Notes: generated by a model not told the origin, from the sequence alone. A DNA stretch of 64,000 nucleotides from Hafnia paralvei ATCC 29927 (GCF_001655005.1 NZ_LXET01000051.1:1-64000), one strand, 5' to 3'; counted from the stretch's first letter, positions 8,817 through 17,643 are shown. Translations and numbers: made by a program.

Positions 8817-9899
8817 TTATTCTCCTGCGCTACGGCTGCGTAGTGTGGCACCTAATTTCTGATGCATATCACGCAGCAGGTGATCGGTTGTTCCCCAATC
8901 GATACAGGCGTCAGTGACTGAAACACCGTATTTCATTTCGCTGCGTGGTTGCTCTGAACTCTGGTTACCTTCAAAAATATTACTTTCAAGCATAATACCA
9001 ATAATAGACTGATTACCTGCACTAATCTGTTCGATAACGGACTCAGCAACCGCAGATTGACGGCGGAAATCCTTATTCGAGTTGGCGTGGCTACAGTCGA
9101 TCATCAGCGCTGGACGCAAACCCGCTTTTTGCATTTGGGCTTCACATTCAGCGACATGCTCAGCTGAGTAGTTTGGCGTTTTTCCACCACGGAGAATAAC
9201 GTGACCGTGTGGGTTTCCTTGAGTTTGCAACAAACAAACTTGCCCAGATTGGTTGATACCGACAAAGCGATGGGCCATTGATGCTGCTTTCATCGCATTA
9301 ATAGCGGTGCCCAAACTGCCGTCTGTACCATTCTTAAAGCCAACGGGCATTGATAAACCCGAAGCCATTTCACGGTGTGTTTGAGATTCGGTAGTACGCG
9401 CACCAATCGCAGACCAGCTAAACAGATCGCCCAAGAACTGTGGAGAATTCGGATCTAACGCTTCAGTTGCTAACGGCAACCCCATTTCAACCAAGCTCAA
9501 AAGAAGTTCGCGAGCTTTAATAAAACCGGTCTCTACATCAAATGAGCCATCCATGTGTGGATCATTAATCAATCCCTTCCAACCCACGGTGGTTCTTGGT
9601 TTTTCAAAGTACACACGCATCACGATATATAGCTGGTCACGCAACTCAGCTGAGATAGACTGCAAACGACGGGCATAATCAAGTGCAGCATCAGTATCAT
9701 GAATAGAGCATGGTCCACAGACAACCAGCAAACGATGATCTTTACCTTCCAGAATATTCGCAATGTCCTGACGTGAGGCTGCAATTTGCTCTTGCAACTG
9801 CGTGCTCAATGGGAAGCGATTTTTTAATTCTTCTGGTGTAATCAGTATTTGTTCGCCGCTAATGTGCACATTATTCAGTGCGTCTTTTTGCATAATCAT
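8817..9899 (-). CDS. aroF: AroF, tyrosine-sensitive DAHP synthase
   Basis: Condenses phosphoenolpyruvate with erythrose 4-phosphate, the first step of the shikimate pathway. Class I family motifs are present: VVCGPCSIHD near residue 63, FEKPRTTVGWKGLINDP, and IDCSHANSNKD. The tyrosine-sensitive isozyme is inferred from MQKDALNN at the N-terminus and from linkage to tyrA. Two starts are possible: the ATG at 9899 has AGG at 7 nt, while the ATG at 9893 matches the E. coli protein but sits 13 nt from it. The former is reported (360 aa). Confidence 0.96.
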   Translation of the reverse strand: MIMQKDALNNVHISGEQILITPEELKNRFPLSTQLQEQIAASRQDIANILEGKDHRLLVVCGPCSIHDTDAALDYARRLQSISAELRDQLYIVMRVYFEKPRTTVGWKGLINDPHMDGSFDVETGFIKARELLLSLVEMGLPLATEALDPNSPQFLGDLFSWSAIGARTTESQTHREMASGLSMPVGFKNGTDGSLGTAINAMKAASMAHRFVGINQSGQVCLLQTQGNPHGHVILRGGKTPNYSAEHVAECEAQMQKAGLRPALMIDCSHANSNKDFRRQSAVAESVIEQISAGNQSIIGIMLESNIFEGNQSSEQPRSEMKYGVSVTDACIDWGTTDHLLRDMHQKLGATLRSRSAGE

Positions 9900-9978
9900 G
9901 ATAGTACCTGCCCTTTTTTAGTGATGACGCTCGTGATGGTTTTAATCTTTACTGCTAGCGTGAGTGCGTCTGAGAACC

Positions 9979-10049
9979 ACCATATCATGCCATGTAAACT
10001 TTTCAACCCGTTAGTGTAAAGAAATAATTACCGTAAACTTTACACTACA
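9979..10049 (-). promoter_or_regulatory. aroF-tyrA promoter with TyrR-type operator boxes
   Basis: On the minus strand TTGAAA (10001-10006) and TATGGT (9979-9984) are 16 bp apart. Around and upstream of this promoter are TyrR-box-like sequences (consensus TGTAAA-N6-TTTACA): GGTAAT-N6-TTTACA at 10015-10032 and TGTAGT-N6-TTTACG at 10032-10049, plus a weaker half-box at 9993-9998 overlapping the promoter. The E. coli operon is TyrR-repressed. Confidence 0.65.
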
Positions 10050-10146
10050 CTTTTAAACAAAATTTGAGGCGACACGCAGTTTTGCCATTACCCTGAAGTG
10101 CCCGAGTTTAAGCATGGTAAAATGTGCATTACATCATGGAGGACAC

Positions 10147-10863
10147 ATGCTTAAAGTCATCATTGTTGACGACGAACAACCCGCACGAGACGAGCTTAAC
10201 GAACTGCTATCGAACAAGCCGGGTATTGAAGTGATAGCACAGTGCGGGAACGCCTTGGAAGCCATTCCAGCTATCCACAAATTGCAGCCTGATGTGATCT
10301 TTCTCGATATCCAGATGCCAAGGATCAGTGGCCTAGAATTAGTTTCAATGCTTGATCCTGACACCATGCCTTACATCGTTTTTGTCACCGCTTTTGACGA
10401 GTATGCTATTCAGGCATTTGAGAAACATGCCTTCGACTACCTACTAAAGCCCATTGATAGCAGTCGGTTAAATAAGACACTTGAACGTCTACAGAAAGGT
10501 GCGATCGTAAAGCAAAACTTACACCCATTTAGCGAACCTCCGCTAAAGCACATTCCGTGTCATGGATTGAATCGTATTTTTCTACTTAAGCTAGAAGAAG
10601 TTGAGTACCTCTCCTCTGAGCTCAGTGGAATCCACGTGGTTGGTATAAACCAAAGTGGGTATACGCAGCTAACGCTGAAAACATTGGAGGAAAAAACACC
10701 GTTTGTACGCTGCCATCGCCAATATATGGTTAACGCCGATCAACTGCGTGAGATCCAACTGTTAGATAATGGCTCCGCTGAAGTTATCACGCATACGGGG
10801 AAAAAGATCCCTGTCAGCCGACGCTATCTAAAAAACTTAAAAGAGCGTTTAGGCATTACTTAG
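10147..10863 (+). CDS. LytTR-family response regulator similar to BtsR (YehT), no adjacent kinase
   Basis: Predicted DNA-binding response regulator. A receiver domain (1-120) has the acidic pocket VDDEQ near residue 8, the phospho-acceptor Asp in FLDIQMPRISG near 54, and KPID near 104. A C-terminal LytTR DNA-binding domain follows (about 137-238, with FVRCHRQYMVN and PVSRRYLK). It resembles E. coli BtsR, which with kinase BtsS responds to external pyruvate. The chosen ATG has GGAGG 5 nt upstream and gives 238 residues; an ORF start 33 bp earlier has no conserved sequence. No histidine kinase gene lies nearby, so its partner must be elsewhere or absent. Confidence 0.85.
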   Translation: MLKVIIVDDEQPARDELNELLSNKPGIEVIAQCGNALEAIPAIHKLQPDVIFLDIQMPRISGLELVSMLDPDTMPYIVFVTAFDEYAIQAFEKHAFDYLLKPIDSSRLNKTLERLQKGAIVKQNLHPFSEPPLKHIPCHGLNRIFLLKLEEVEYLSSELSGIHVVGINQSGYTQLTLKTLEEKTPFVRCHRQYMVNADQLREIQLLDNGSAEVITHTGKKIPVSRRYLKNLKERLGIT

Positions 10864-10924
10864 CAAATGTTCTTTACTATAGATAGGTGGCTATTTAATT
10901 CTTAATTTGACGCAAGGAGAAATA

Positions 10925-11275
10925 ATGAATAAATATTTGCTGATTTCATGCCTTGTTCTTGCATCCTGTAGCCAATATCCCGGCAGAATTGATAAAGGCT
11001 CAGTGTGGTTCAACGCCGGTTTTGATGATGCGAGCTCGGGAAAAGTAGTACGCGATAACGACGCTCTGACAGAATGGTATGGGGATCCAGAAGTTGACCG
11101 CGCAGCCTATCTTGACGGCTATAACCACGGTGCTCACCGCTTATGCCAAGGTTCTGTCATTGAACAATGGGGTGCCCAAGGAAAGCCTTTCCCCGCCAGC
11201 TGTGATAGCGCCGTGAACATTGCCGAATTACGCCTTAAATGGCAGCAAGGATTAAACAAAACCTTTCCAAGATAG
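10925..11275 (+). CDS. Small DUF2799-type lipoprotein, YfiL-like
   Basis: A 116-residue predicted lipoprotein: MNKYLLISCLVLASC is a short signal with lipobox LASC, followed by a polar domain with WFNAGFDDASSGK and YLDGYNHGAHRLC. The repeated D-A-S and G-Y-x-x-G-A patterns recall the DUF2799 family. In E. coli yfiL lies next to aroF, so this is probably its counterpart, though I could not compare sequences. AAGGAG precedes the ATG by 5 nt. The function is unknown. A three-Cys mature protein could form one disulfide besides the lipidated Cys. Confidence 0.7.
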   Translation: MNKYLLISCLVLASCSQYPGRIDKGSVWFNAGFDDASSGKVVRDNDALTEWYGDPEVDRAAYLDGYNHGAHRLCQGSVIEQWGAQGKPFPASCDSAVNIAELRLKWQQGLNKTFPR

Positions 11276-11323
11276 GGATACATACTAAAAATCAATATGC
11301 ATTTTTAAATATGTACCACTATG

Positions 11324-11337
11324 TTTATTTAGATCAA
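11324..11337 (+). promoter_or_regulatory. FNR-like site upstream of the dcuB-like gene
   Basis: TTTAT-TTAG-ATCAA matches the FNR consensus TTGAT-N4-ATCAA in 9 of 10 informative positions, 119 bp before the start of an anaerobic-type dicarboxylate carrier. Distance to a promoter was not resolved. Confidence 0.4.
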
Positions 11338-11455
11338 TTTTATTTGAAATTACTTTATATGTTTTTATAAACAGAGATCGCATTCGCAGAACAGCACATA
11401 AAGCTCATGGATATTAACCCCTAATACTTTTGGGTTAATATTAAAAAGGGATCTT

Positions 11456-12799
11456 ATGATAACGCTACAGTTTGCGATAATTATACTTTGTTTGTTATTA
11501 GGGACGCGTTACGGCGGGATGGGACTTGGCCTCATCAGTGGGATTGGTCTTTTCTGCCTCACCTTTATTTTCGGCTTAGAGCCGGGGAAACCACCTGTAG
11601 AAGTTATTCTTACCATTCTGGCCGTGATCGGCTGTGCCTCTGTGTTACAAACCGCCGGTGGTTTGAACGTCATGATGCAGTTTGCCGAACGCCTGTTGCG
11701 TAAACACCCGCAGCACATCACTATTTTGGCACCGCTAACCACATGGACGCTGACCTTCTTATGTGGCACAGGACACGTGGTTTACACCATGTTCCCTATC
11801 ATTTCTGATATCGCGCTTAAAAAAGGTATTCGCCCTGAGCGTCCGATGGCTGTTGCATCCGTTGCTTCACAGATGGCAATCACCGCATCACCCGTTTCCG
11901 TTGCAGTCGTCTCTCTAGTTTCTATTTTGGGAGCTGCCCATGGAATTGGTCACGCCTATAGCATTCTCGAAATCTTAGCTATCTCTGTTCCCGCCTCACT
12001 ATGCGGCGTCATTGTAGCCGCGCTTTGGAGCCTACGCCGCGGCAAAGATCTGGATAAAGACCCTGAATTTCAGGCAAAAGTCAGTGACCCTAAACAGCGC
12101 GAATTCATCTATGGAAATAGCGAAACCTTACTAAATCAGAAATTTTCCAAGCATGCTTATTGGTCTACCTGGATTTTCTTCGCCGCGATTCTGGTGGTTG
12201 TGCTGCTGGGGGCATTCTCCGATCTGCGTCCGTCTTATGAAATCAAAGGCGTGATGAAACCTCTATCAATGAATCTGGTTATCCAGATGATGATGTTGAT
12301 CGCAGGTGCCATCATATTGATGGCTTGCAAGGTTAAGCCTGCGGATATCTCCAGCGGCGCAGTTTTCAAAGCCGGTATGGTGGCGATATTCTCCGTCTTC
12401 GGTGTTGCATGGATGAGCGATACTTTCTTCCAAGCGCATATGCAGGACTTAAAAGTCGTTCTGGAAGATGTGGTTAAATCGCAGCCTTGGACTTACGCTA
12501 TTGTGCTCTTTTTAGTTTCCAAATTAGTGAACAGCCAAGCAGCAGCATTAACGGCTATTGCTCCGATGGGGTTACAGCTCGGCGTTGATCCTAAAATGCT
12601 GATTGCATTCTTCCCAGCAGCCTATGGTTATTTTGTACTGCCAACGTATCCAAGCGATTTGGCCTGTATCGGTTTTGACCGCTCAGGCACAACGCGCATC
12701 GGCAAATTTATCATCAACCATAGCTTCATCATCCCAGGCTTTATTGGCGTAATCACGTCCTGCATCGTGGGCTACGCGCTCGTGACCTCTTTCATGTAA
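11456..12799 (+). CDS. dcuB: DcuB-like anaerobic C4-dicarboxylate transporter
   Basis: Inner-membrane carrier of the DcuA/DcuB family, which exchanges fumarate or aspartate for succinate during anaerobic fumarate respiration. The 447 residues are almost continuously hydrophobic with about ten to twelve membrane spans. Conserved family stretches include AGGLNVMMQFAERLLRKHP, LCGTGHVVYTMFPII, SQMAITASPVSVAVVSL, LVSKLVNSQAAALTAIAP and LPTYPSDL. The GTGHVVYT and FRGKDLDKD-like loop (here LRRGKDLDKDPEF) point to DcuB rather than DcuA. No fumarase or sensor gene is beside it, unlike E. coli dcuB-fumB. A terminator follows. Confidence 0.9.
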   Translation: MITLQFAIIILCLLLGTRYGGMGLGLISGIGLFCLTFIFGLEPGKPPVEVILTILAVIGCASVLQTAGGLNVMMQFAERLLRKHPQHITILAPLTTWTLTFLCGTGHVVYTMFPIISDIALKKGIRPERPMAVASVASQMAITASPVSVAVVSLVSILGAAHGIGHAYSILEILAISVPASLCGVIVAALWSLRRGKDLDKDPEFQAKVSDPKQREFIYGNSETLLNQKFSKHAYWSTWIFFAAILVVVLLGAFSDLRPSYEIKGVMKPLSMNLVIQMMMLIAGAIILMACKVKPADISSGAVFKAGMVAIFSVFGVAWMSDTFFQAHMQDLKVVLEDVVKSQPWTYAIVLFLVSKLVNSQAAALTAIAPMGLQLGVDPKMLIAFFPAAYGYFVLPTYPSDLACIGFDRSGTTRIGKFIINHSFIIPGFIGVITSCIVGYALVTSFM

Positions 12800-12812
12800 A
12801 AATTGGTTTGCC

Positions 12813-12847
12813 AGCCAGCGCTTGGTCCCTCAGGCGCTGGCTTTTTT
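12813..12847 (+). terminator. Terminator of the dcuB-like gene
   Basis: AGCCAGCGC/GCGCTGGCT perfect 9-bp stem followed by a T run. Confidence 0.9.
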
Positions 12848-12920
12848 ATTCACTCAATCGCATATAAATAAAGTGCATAACTTAGTGGCGAAAACATAAA
12901 AAATAAGCTAAATGAACCAG

Positions 12921-12949
12921 TTCTGAGCCTGCAGACGACCCGCTATAAT
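12921..12949 (+). promoter_or_regulatory. Probable sigma-70 promoter of the ydiY-like gene
   Basis: A consensus TATAAT -10 follows a weak -35 (TTCTGA) by 17 bp, 44 bp before the start codon. Confidence 0.5.
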
Positions 12950-12993
12950 GTGACGCTTGTCAACTTTGGCATTATCTCGTTACTGGAACCATC

Positions 12994-13758
12994 ATGCTTT
13001 CTACACGCGCATACCGCGCAATGCCCCTGTGCCTGTCTATTCTGTCAGCTTTAACTAGCTCAGCAGCTTTCGCCGATACCTCGCTATTCACGGCGATGGA
13101 TGACCCTTCAACTGCGAAAAAAAGCTTTGATGGCAACGTTCAGGCGGGTTACAACTCTCAGTCAGGTAACTCCGAGAGTTCGAATCTGTTAGCGAATACA
13201 ACGATGACCTGGTTTAACCCTGAAACGGCCTATAGCCTGTGGGGTACCGCGAATAACACCAAATCAGGCGATACTCGCTCCTCTGAAAAATACCAAGCGG
13301 GTGCTCGCTCACGCTATAACCTTAGCCCTGATAACTACATGTTCGGTCAGGGTAGCTGGCTTAATGACCGCTATGCTGGCTATGACTCGCGTTCTACCGG
13401 CACCTTAGGCTATGGCCGCCAAATGTTAGCGACGCCGTCACAAAACTTACGTGTAGAATTTGGTCCTGGCGTTCGCCACGATGAATACCACGGCGGTGGG
13501 CGTGAGACGCAAGCGTTAGCCTATGCTGCCGGTAACTATGCCTATCAGCTCACCAAAAACACTCAGTTCACCCAAGGCGTCTCCGTGATGGCCAACGATG
13601 ACACCACGGTTAACTCAGAGACTGCGCTAAACGTAGGCATCAATGACGACTTCTCTTTGAGACTGTCATATAACATGGTTTACAACACTGAACCGCCAGC
13701 CAGTGCGCCGAAGAAGACTGATACATCAACGGCGATCACTCTGCAATATAACCTGTAG
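12994..13758 (+). CDS. ydiY: YdiY-like DUF481 outer-membrane protein
   Basis: Predicted exported beta-barrel-type protein. The 254-residue product has a Sec signal peptide (about 1-27, ending SSAAFA|DTS) and then alternating strand-like segments typical of DUF481, such as GNVQAGYNSQSGNSESSNL, GRQMLATPSQNLRVEFGPGV and TQGVSVMANDDTTVNSETAL, ending in an aromatic-rich strand (ITLQYNL). It aligns well by eye to E. coli YdiY, which lies elsewhere in that genome. Function is unknown. A terminator follows. Confidence 0.85.
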   Translation: MLSTRAYRAMPLCLSILSALTSSAAFADTSLFTAMDDPSTAKKSFDGNVQAGYNSQSGNSESSNLLANTTMTWFNPETAYSLWGTANNTKSGDTRSSEKYQAGARSRYNLSPDNYMFGQGSWLNDRYAGYDSRSTGTLGYGRQMLATPSQNLRVEFGPGVRHDEYHGGGRETQALAYAAGNYAYQLTKNTQFTQGVSVMANDDTTVNSETALNVGINDDFSLRLSYNMVYNTEPPASAPKKTDTSTAITLQYNL

Positions 13759-13782
13759 AATCAGCTCGTTTAAGCTATAGAT

Positions 13783-13807
13783 AAGCCCGCTAAGTGCGGG
13801 CTTTTTT
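13783..13807 (+). terminator. Terminator of the ydiY-like gene
   Basis: AAGCCCGC/GCGGGCTT stem with T7. Confidence 0.85.
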
Positions 13808-13831
13808 GTATTCGCCTTGCAAAAACAAGAC

Positions 13832-13867
13832 AAAAAAAGGGGTTAGCATTGAGCTAACCCCTTTAAA
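13832..13867 (-). terminator. Terminator of the rpsP-rimM-trmD-rplS operon
   Basis: On the minus strand AAAGGGGTTAGCT pairs with AGCTAACCCCTTT-type sequence around a short loop, ending in seven T. Confidence 0.88.
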
Positions 13868-13889
13868 ACTAATAACGTTTGGATGTTGC

Positions 13890-14246
13890 TTACGCTTTAG
13901 CGCCCAGACGCTCTTTGATACGAGCTGATTTACCGGTACGCTCACGCAGGTAGTACAGTTTAGCTTTACGAACGGCACCACGACGTTTAACAGTAATGCT
14001 GTCGATTACTGGTGAATGAGTCTGGAATACACGCTCAACACCTTCGCCGTTAGAAATCTTACGAACAGTGAATGCAGAGTGCAGACCGCGGTTACGGATA
14101 GCGATAACCACGCCCTCGAATGCCTGCAGACGTTTTTTAGAACCTTCAACGACCCATACCTTAACTTCCAGAGAATCACCTGGACGGAATGCAGGTACGT
14201 CTTGCTTCATCTGCTCTTGTTCGATCTGTTTAATAATGTTGCTCAT
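13890..14246 (-). CDS. rplS: Ribosomal protein L19
   Basis: 50S subunit protein at the 30S-50S interface. The 118-residue sequence (MSNIIKQIEQEQMKQDVPAF, RPGDSLEVKVWVVEGSKKR, RTGKSARIKERLG) matches L19 throughout and carries three extra residues at the C-terminus compared with the remembered E. coli protein. It is the last gene of the rpsP-rimM-trmD-rplS operon, 63 bp after trmD. Confidence 0.98.
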   Translation of the reverse strand: MSNIIKQIEQEQMKQDVPAFRPGDSLEVKVWVVEGSKKRLQAFEGVVIAIRNRGLHSAFTVRKISNGEGVERVFQTHSPVIDSITVKRRGAVRKAKLYYLRERTGKSARIKERLGAKA

Positions 14247-14309
14247 AATATGTCTCTTACCCTAGGTAAACTGATATATCGGGTCGTTCAGCCTTGTTAA
14301 ACAAGTCTC

Positions 14310-15077
14310 TTAAACGTTCCCTTCATGGTCTTGCTGTTCTAGACGATATTCCTTACGGAACTCGGCTAACAGCTTCGCTTGCTCGTCAGTCAGAGCTAGG
14401 CTTTCTAGAAGTTCAGGTCTTCTAAGCCAGGTACGGCCCAGCGACTGCTTCAAGCGCCAGCGACGAATCTCTGCATGATTTCCCGACAGTAAAACTGGCG
14501 GTACCGCCATGCCTTCTAACACTTCAGGGCGGGTAAAGTGCGGACAATCCAGAAGCCCGTCAGCGAATGAATCTTCCTCTGCTGAAGCTTGATGACCCAG
14601 AACTCCCGGAATAAACCGTGAGACAGAATCAATCAGCGTCATGGCAGGAAGCTCACCGCCGCTGAGTACGTAATCGCCGATTGACCATTCTTCATCAATT
14701 TCGGTTTGAATCACGCGCTCATCAATACCTTCATACCGGCCACAAACTAGAATCAACTTCTCATTTGTTGCCAGTTCGCAAACCCCTTGCTGGTCAAGTT
14801 TGCGACCCTGCGGCGAGAGATAGATCACTTTCGCCCCTTCGCCTGCCGCTGCTTTTGCAGCGTGGATAGCTTCCCGTAAAGGTTGCACCATCATCAACAT
14901 TCCCGGACCTCCGCCGTAAGGGCGATCGTCAACGGTACGATGTCGATCGTGCGTGAAATCGCGAGGACTCCAGCACTGCACGCTTAGCAGGCCATTTTTA
15001 ACAGCCCGGCTAGTTACCCCGTAATCAGTGATTGCGCGGAACATCTCAGGAAACAGGCTAACTATACCGATCCACAT
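14310..15077 (-). CDS. trmD: TrmD, tRNA (guanine-37-N1) methyltransferase
   Basis: Essential SAM-dependent enzyme that methylates G37 in tRNAs reading CNN and some other codons, preventing +1 frameshifting. The SPOUT trefoil-knot domain is seen in VCGRYEGIDERVIQ, IGDYVLSGGELPAM and DSVSRFIPGVLG; a DRPYGGGPGMLM loop precedes it. Length 255 matches the family. Third gene of the ribosomal operon. Confidence 0.98.
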   Translation of the reverse strand: MWIGIVSLFPEMFRAITDYGVTSRAVKNGLLSVQCWSPRDFTHDRHRTVDDRPYGGGPGMLMMVQPLREAIHAAKAAAGEGAKVIYLSPQGRKLDQQGVCELATNEKLILVCGRYEGIDERVIQTEIDEEWSIGDYVLSGGELPAMTLIDSVSRFIPGVLGHQASAEEDSFADGLLDCPHFTRPEVLEGMAVPPVLLSGNHAEIRRWRLKQSLGRTWLRRPELLESLALTDEQAKLLAEFRKEYRLEQQDHEGNV

Positions 15078-15143
15078 AACTCAATCCACATAGCGCCATA
15101 CCCTTTCAACAACGGATGCTACACGCCTTCCAATAATTGGAGG

Positions 15144-15677
15144 TCAAAAACCAGGATCCCAATCTACTTCAACAATGTGAGTAGCGAGATCGACTTTCTT
15201 GATTACCTGCCCGTCGAGGAACGGAATCAACCGCTCCTTGATACCGAATGCATCTTTCAGGTTTGCTTTAACGACCATAACGTCGTTAGAACCGGTTTCC
15301 ATCATATCGATGATCTTGCCCAGTTCATAACCGGCGGTAGTGACTACCTGGCAACCCATAAGGTCTTTCCAGTAATAGTCGCCATCTTCCAGTTCTGGCA
15401 ACTGCGACTCTTCCACTACGATCTCGCGATTCGTTAGTGCATTTGCCGCATCTCGGTCATCAACACCTTTGATTTTGATAACCAAATCCTGATTGTGGCG
15501 CTTCCAGCTTTCTAGCTCGACATGCTGCCACTGACCAGCCTGCTGGATGAACCACGGCTGATATTCAAAAATGCTTTCGGCGTCTTCGGTGGATGAAAAC
15601 ACTCTGAGCCAACCGCGAATACCATAAGAAGAACCCAGTTTCCCGAGCACTACGGGATTAGTAAGTTGTTTGCTCAT
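15144..15677 (-). CDS. rimM: RimM, 16S rRNA processing / 30S maturation factor
   Basis: Binds S19 and assists maturation of the 30S head. An N-terminal RimM barrel (PVVLGKLGSSYGIRGWLRV) is followed by a PRC-barrel domain (DYYWKDLMGCQV, GSNDVMVVKANLKDAFG, ERLIPFLDGQVIKKVD). The ATG used follows GGTGG by 5 nt and gives 177 residues; a GTG 9 bp earlier lies inside that ribosome site. Between rpsP and trmD, as usual. Confidence 0.97.
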   Translation of the reverse strand: MSKQLTNPVVLGKLGSSYGIRGWLRVFSSTEDAESIFEYQPWFIQQAGQWQHVELESWKRHNQDLVIKIKGVDDRDAANALTNREIVVEESQLPELEDGDYYWKDLMGCQVVTTAGYELGKIIDMMETGSNDVMVVKANLKDAFGIKERLIPFLDGQVIKKVDLATHIVEVDWDPGF

Positions 15678-15695
15678 TGTGACCACCGCAACGGA

Positions 15696-15944
15696 TTAAG
15701 CAGCTTTCTTAGCTTCTTTGATCAGCGCAGCAACGCGATCAGAAACAGTAGCGCCTAAACCAACCCAGTGGCTTACGCGATCCAGATCCAGACGCAGAGC
15801 TTCTGCCTGACCTGCTGCCAGCGGGTTGAAGAAGCCAACGCGCTCGATGAAACGGCCGTCACGTGCATTACGGCTGTCAGTTACTACTACTTGATAAAAC
15901 GGACGCTTTTTAGCGCCGCCACGTGCTAAACGAATTGTTACCAT
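15696..15944 (-). CDS. rpsP: Ribosomal protein S16
   Basis: Small 30S protein of 82 residues beginning MVTIRLARGGAKKRPFYQVV, with the DSRNARDGRFIERVGFFNP signature. The start has GAGG 6 nt upstream; the frame is open for 33 more codons but they overlap the leader hairpin and are not conserved. First gene of the operon with rimM, trmD and rplS. Confidence 0.97.
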   Translation of the reverse strand: MVTIRLARGGAKKRPFYQVVVTDSRNARDGRFIERVGFFNPLAAGQAEALRLDLDRVSHWVGLGATVSDRVAALIKEAKKAA

Positions 15945-15966
15945 AACATCCTCATTAGTTAATAGA

Positions 15967-16000
15967 ACACCAGACCCCATCGAGGAACGGAGTCCGGTGT
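15967..16000 (-). promoter_or_regulatory. Strong leader hairpin upstream of rpsP
   Basis: In the minus-strand transcript ACACCGGACUCC pairs with GGGGUCUGGUGU over 12 bp (two G-U pairs) around a 10-nt loop, ending 22 nt before the rpsP start. There is no following U tract, so it looks like a leader structure rather than a terminator. Its role, such as autogenous control, is inference. Confidence 0.6.
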
Positions 16001-16114
16001 CTGTTGTTCTTAACGAACATAAAAGCCCGAAAATTTTACTCACTTTGGCGCGAAAAGCAACCGAAAGCGTACTTACGCCTCGGTTGCAGTTGCTAAAATA
16101 GGCAAACGGGGGAA

Positions 16115-17476
16115 TTAACGACCAGGGAATCCGGGGGGCATCATACCTTTCATGCCACGCATCATTTTCGACAAGCCGCCTTTCTTCATTTTCTTCATCA
16201 TACGCTGCATTTCATCAAACTGTTTAAGTAAACGGTTGACGTCCTGCACTTGCATACCAGAACCCTGCGCAATACGACGCTTGCGCGAGCCCTTGATAAT
16301 TTCTGGGTTGGCACGCTCTTTTAACGTCATGGAGCTGATAATTGCTTCCATGCGCACCAAGAGTTTGTCATCCATCTGAGATTTAACATTTTCTGGCAGC
16401 TGCCCCATACCTGGCATTTTCGCCAACATCGAGGTCATACCGCCCATATTACGCATTTGCTTGAGCTGATCCATAAAATCGGTCAGATCGAAGCCGTCAC
16501 CTTTCTTCAGCTTCTGTGCCAGTTTTTCAGCTTGTGCACGGTCAACTTTACTCTCAATATCTTCGATAAGTGATAGAACATCACCCATCCCCAAAATACG
16601 AGAAGCAACACGATCGGGATAGAACGGCTCCAAGGCTTCCGTTTTTTCACCGACACCTAAGAATTTGATTGGCTTTCCAGTGATATGGCGGATAGACAAA
16701 GCCGCACCGCCGCGCGCATCACCGTCGACTTTAGTCAGCACCACACCGGTTAACGGCAACGCTTCGTTAAACGCCTTGGCGGTGTTCGCCGCATCTTGAC
16801 CGGTCATCGCATCGACGACAAACAGCGTTTCAACCGGATTAATCGCGGCATGAACCTGTTTGATTTCGTCCATCATCGCTTCGTCAACGTGCAATCGACC
16901 CGCGGTATCGACGATCAAAACATCATAAAATTTCTGCTTAGCGTGCTGCAATGCACGGCTAACAATCTCGATTGGCTTCTCTTTGACATCGGACGGGAAG
17001 AAATCAATTCCCACTCCCTGAGCCAAGGTTTCTAGCTGTTTGATCGCCGCAGGGCGATAAACGTCAGCGGAAACCACTAGCACTTTCTTCTTATGCTTTT
17101 CTTTAAGGAACTTGCCAAGCTTACCCACGCTGGTGGTTTTACCCGCACCTTGCAAGCCGGCCATCAAGACCACGGCTGGCGGCTGCGCAGCCAAATTCAG
17201 CTCGGTGTTCACCTCACCCATCGCGTTCGTCAGCTCGTTTTTAACGATTTTGACGAATTCTTGCCCAGGGGTCAGGCTTTTGTTCACTTCGTGCCCGACG
17301 GCACTTTCTTTAACACGATTAATGAAGTCACGAACTACCGGCAGCGCGACATCGGCTTCCAGTAATGCCATGCGAACTTCACGCAGCGTGTCTTTGATAT
17401 TTTCTTCGGTCAGCCGCCCGCGGCCGCTGATGTTGCGCAATGAGCGCGACAATCGATCGCTTAAATTTTCAAACAT
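16115..17476 (-). CDS. ffh: Ffh, signal recognition particle protein
   Basis: GTPase subunit of the bacterial SRP that binds 4.5S RNA and hydrophobic signal sequences on ribosomes and docks with FtsY. N domain residues 1-85, G domain with GLQGAGKTTS near 101, DTAGRLHVD and TKVDGDARGG, then a Met-rich M domain (DFMDQLKQMRNMGGM, RMMKKMKKGGLSKMMRGMKG) to residue 453. Monocistronic here, ending 170 bp before the rpsP start, and divergent from ypjD. Confidence 0.98.
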   Translation of the reverse strand: MFENLSDRLSRSLRNISGRGRLTEENIKDTLREVRMALLEADVALPVVRDFINRVKESAVGHEVNKSLTPGQEFVKIVKNELTNAMGEVNTELNLAAQPPAVVLMAGLQGAGKTTSVGKLGKFLKEKHKKKVLVVSADVYRPAAIKQLETLAQGVGIDFFPSDVKEKPIEIVSRALQHAKQKFYDVLIVDTAGRLHVDEAMMDEIKQVHAAINPVETLFVVDAMTGQDAANTAKAFNEALPLTGVVLTKVDGDARGGAALSIRHITGKPIKFLGVGEKTEALEPFYPDRVASRILGMGDVLSLIEDIESKVDRAQAEKLAQKLKKGDGFDLTDFMDQLKQMRNMGGMTSMLAKMPGMGQLPENVKSQMDDKLLVRMEAIISSMTLKERANPEIIKGSRKRRIAQGSGMQVQDVNRLLKQFDEMQRMMKKMKKGGLSKMMRGMKGMMPPGFPGR

Positions 17477-17643
17477 TGTTTCTGCTCAACGTTAAGACTG
17501 GCCGTCAAGGCGACGACGTAGATGACGGCGAGTATAACACGAAGATGCCACCTTTCTCCTCCTTGCTGCGCGGATTGGTTGGAGCGTGACGCTGCTAACG
17601 CTATACTGGCCACATAATTCACCTAGCTAATGCCAAATTCACC

